From positions 1 to 23,008 of the IMG/VR virus record IMGVR_UViG_3300035661_000340: DNA of 23,008 nucleotides. One strand, 5' to 3'. The stretch comes from a virus. A program made the position numbers and the translations under genes. Below, piece after piece: positions 22,736-23,008 of the stretch (positions are counted from its first letter, which is position 1; every line of letters starts with the position of its first letter). The notes beneath the pieces are model-generated. The model ran no database searches, was not told the DNA's origin, and saw nothing but the letters and a program-made list of their open reading frames with translations.

Positions 22736-23008
22736 TGTATGCTCTTAAAATGCTTCCTAGCATTGGTTGAAAAACTTGCAATATCTTGTTAGCTGTATCG
22801 TTGATATTTTCATCGATAAATTGTACTAAGGGGTTGTTATTATATTCTCCACAATACACTGGCAGATTTCGCATCAAGACGGGCATCTGCCAACTCAACG
22901 CCTCTTTTATGACCAAAGGATTTGTTTCCATTGTAGACGAGAATAGGAATAAGTCCATCGCTCCATAAAAATCATCCAAGTCTGAGACCTCTCCCCAAAT
23001 CACACAAT
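22728..23008 (-). CDS. GT-B (GT4-like) glycosyltransferase, C-terminal fragment at window edge
   Basis: The frame is open to the right edge, so the N-terminal part lies outside. About 93 residues are visible. They match the C-terminal nucleotide-sugar-binding domain of GT4-type enzymes. GEVSDLDDFYGAMDLFLFSS is followed by TMETNPLVIKEALSWQMPVL, where S-x-x-E-x-x-P-L-V-x-x-E-A-L is the classic E-x7-E motif. The remainder (NLPVYCGEYNNNPLVQFIDE, then NDTANKILQVF) fits the C-terminal helices. The GTG at 23003 is internal, not the real start, because the upstream codon TGT continues the frame. It ends 8 bases inside the epimerase gene. It is the first visible gene of the sugar cassette. Confidence 0.8.
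   Translation of the reverse strand, partial: CVIWGEVSDLDDFYGAMDLFLFSSTMETNPLVIKEALSWQMPVLMRNLPVYCGEYNNNPLVQFIDENINDTANKILQVFQPMLGSILRAYNG

Noticed and set aside
1-23008. Diversity-generating retroelement, CRISPR array, tRNA or insertion sequence
   Set aside because: No reverse transcriptase frame, no regularly spaced direct repeats, no cloverleaf-like sequence in the short gaps, and no transposase or terminal inverted repeats were found by reading.

Overview
The window is a late-gene segment of a large contractile-tailed (myovirus-type) bacteriophage genome. Every gene I can support lies on the minus strand, so transcription runs from right (23008) to left (1). Genes are tightly packed, with short overlaps or gaps of roughly 10-120 bases, strong AAGGAG-like ribosome binding sites and the standard genetic code. 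No host chromosomal, tRNA, rRNA, CRISPR, transposon or integrase signal was seen. The host cannot be named from this sequence. No stretch longer than about 125 bases lacks a gene.

Right end (20992-23008): a three-gene sugar cassette. It holds the C-terminal end of a GT-B type glycosyltransferase, an extended-SDR nucleotide-sugar epimerase/dehydratase, and a family-2 (GT-A) glycosyltransferase. It may build or attach a sugar on the virion or on the infected host's surface. Next, 19784-20867 holds three small unassigned genes, one a clear coiled coil, with an intrinsic terminator between the second and third.

Tail tube and sheath (14449-19766): an unusually long tail sheath (930 aa) with an inserted beta-rich, fibronectin-III-like region; two paralogous gp19-like tail tube proteins; and a T4 gp26/gp51-like tail assembly chaperone pair whose reading frames overlap by 8 bases. 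A hairpin with a U-tract follows the chaperones.

Tape measure to baseplate (1-14362): a 1045-aa tape measure with its own lytic-transglycosylase-like domain; a tail/baseplate protein in the position of P2 gpU; a small gp53/LysM-like wedge protein; a gp27-like hub; a gp5-like spike without a lysozyme domain; an unrecognised 348-aa protein; a gp25-like wedge protein; a gp6/J-like wedge protein; and a gpI/gp7-like protein that runs off the left edge. The folds are T4-like, but the order tape measure, U-like, LysM, hub, spike, gp25/W, J, I is that of P2/Mu-type tails.

Together these genes encode nearly a whole contractile tail. Chaperones and tape measure set tube length, the tube polymerises on the hub/U-like/LysM assembly, the sheath surrounds it, and the wedge ring with the spike forms the baseplate. 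The cell-wall-cutting activity appears to sit in the tape measure rather than the spike. I saw no clearly new defence or regulatory system. The points most worth following are the possible recoded chaperone fusion, the second tube protein, the decorated sheath, the unknown 348-aa protein in the PAAR-like slot, and short sequence motifs repeated upstream of genes.
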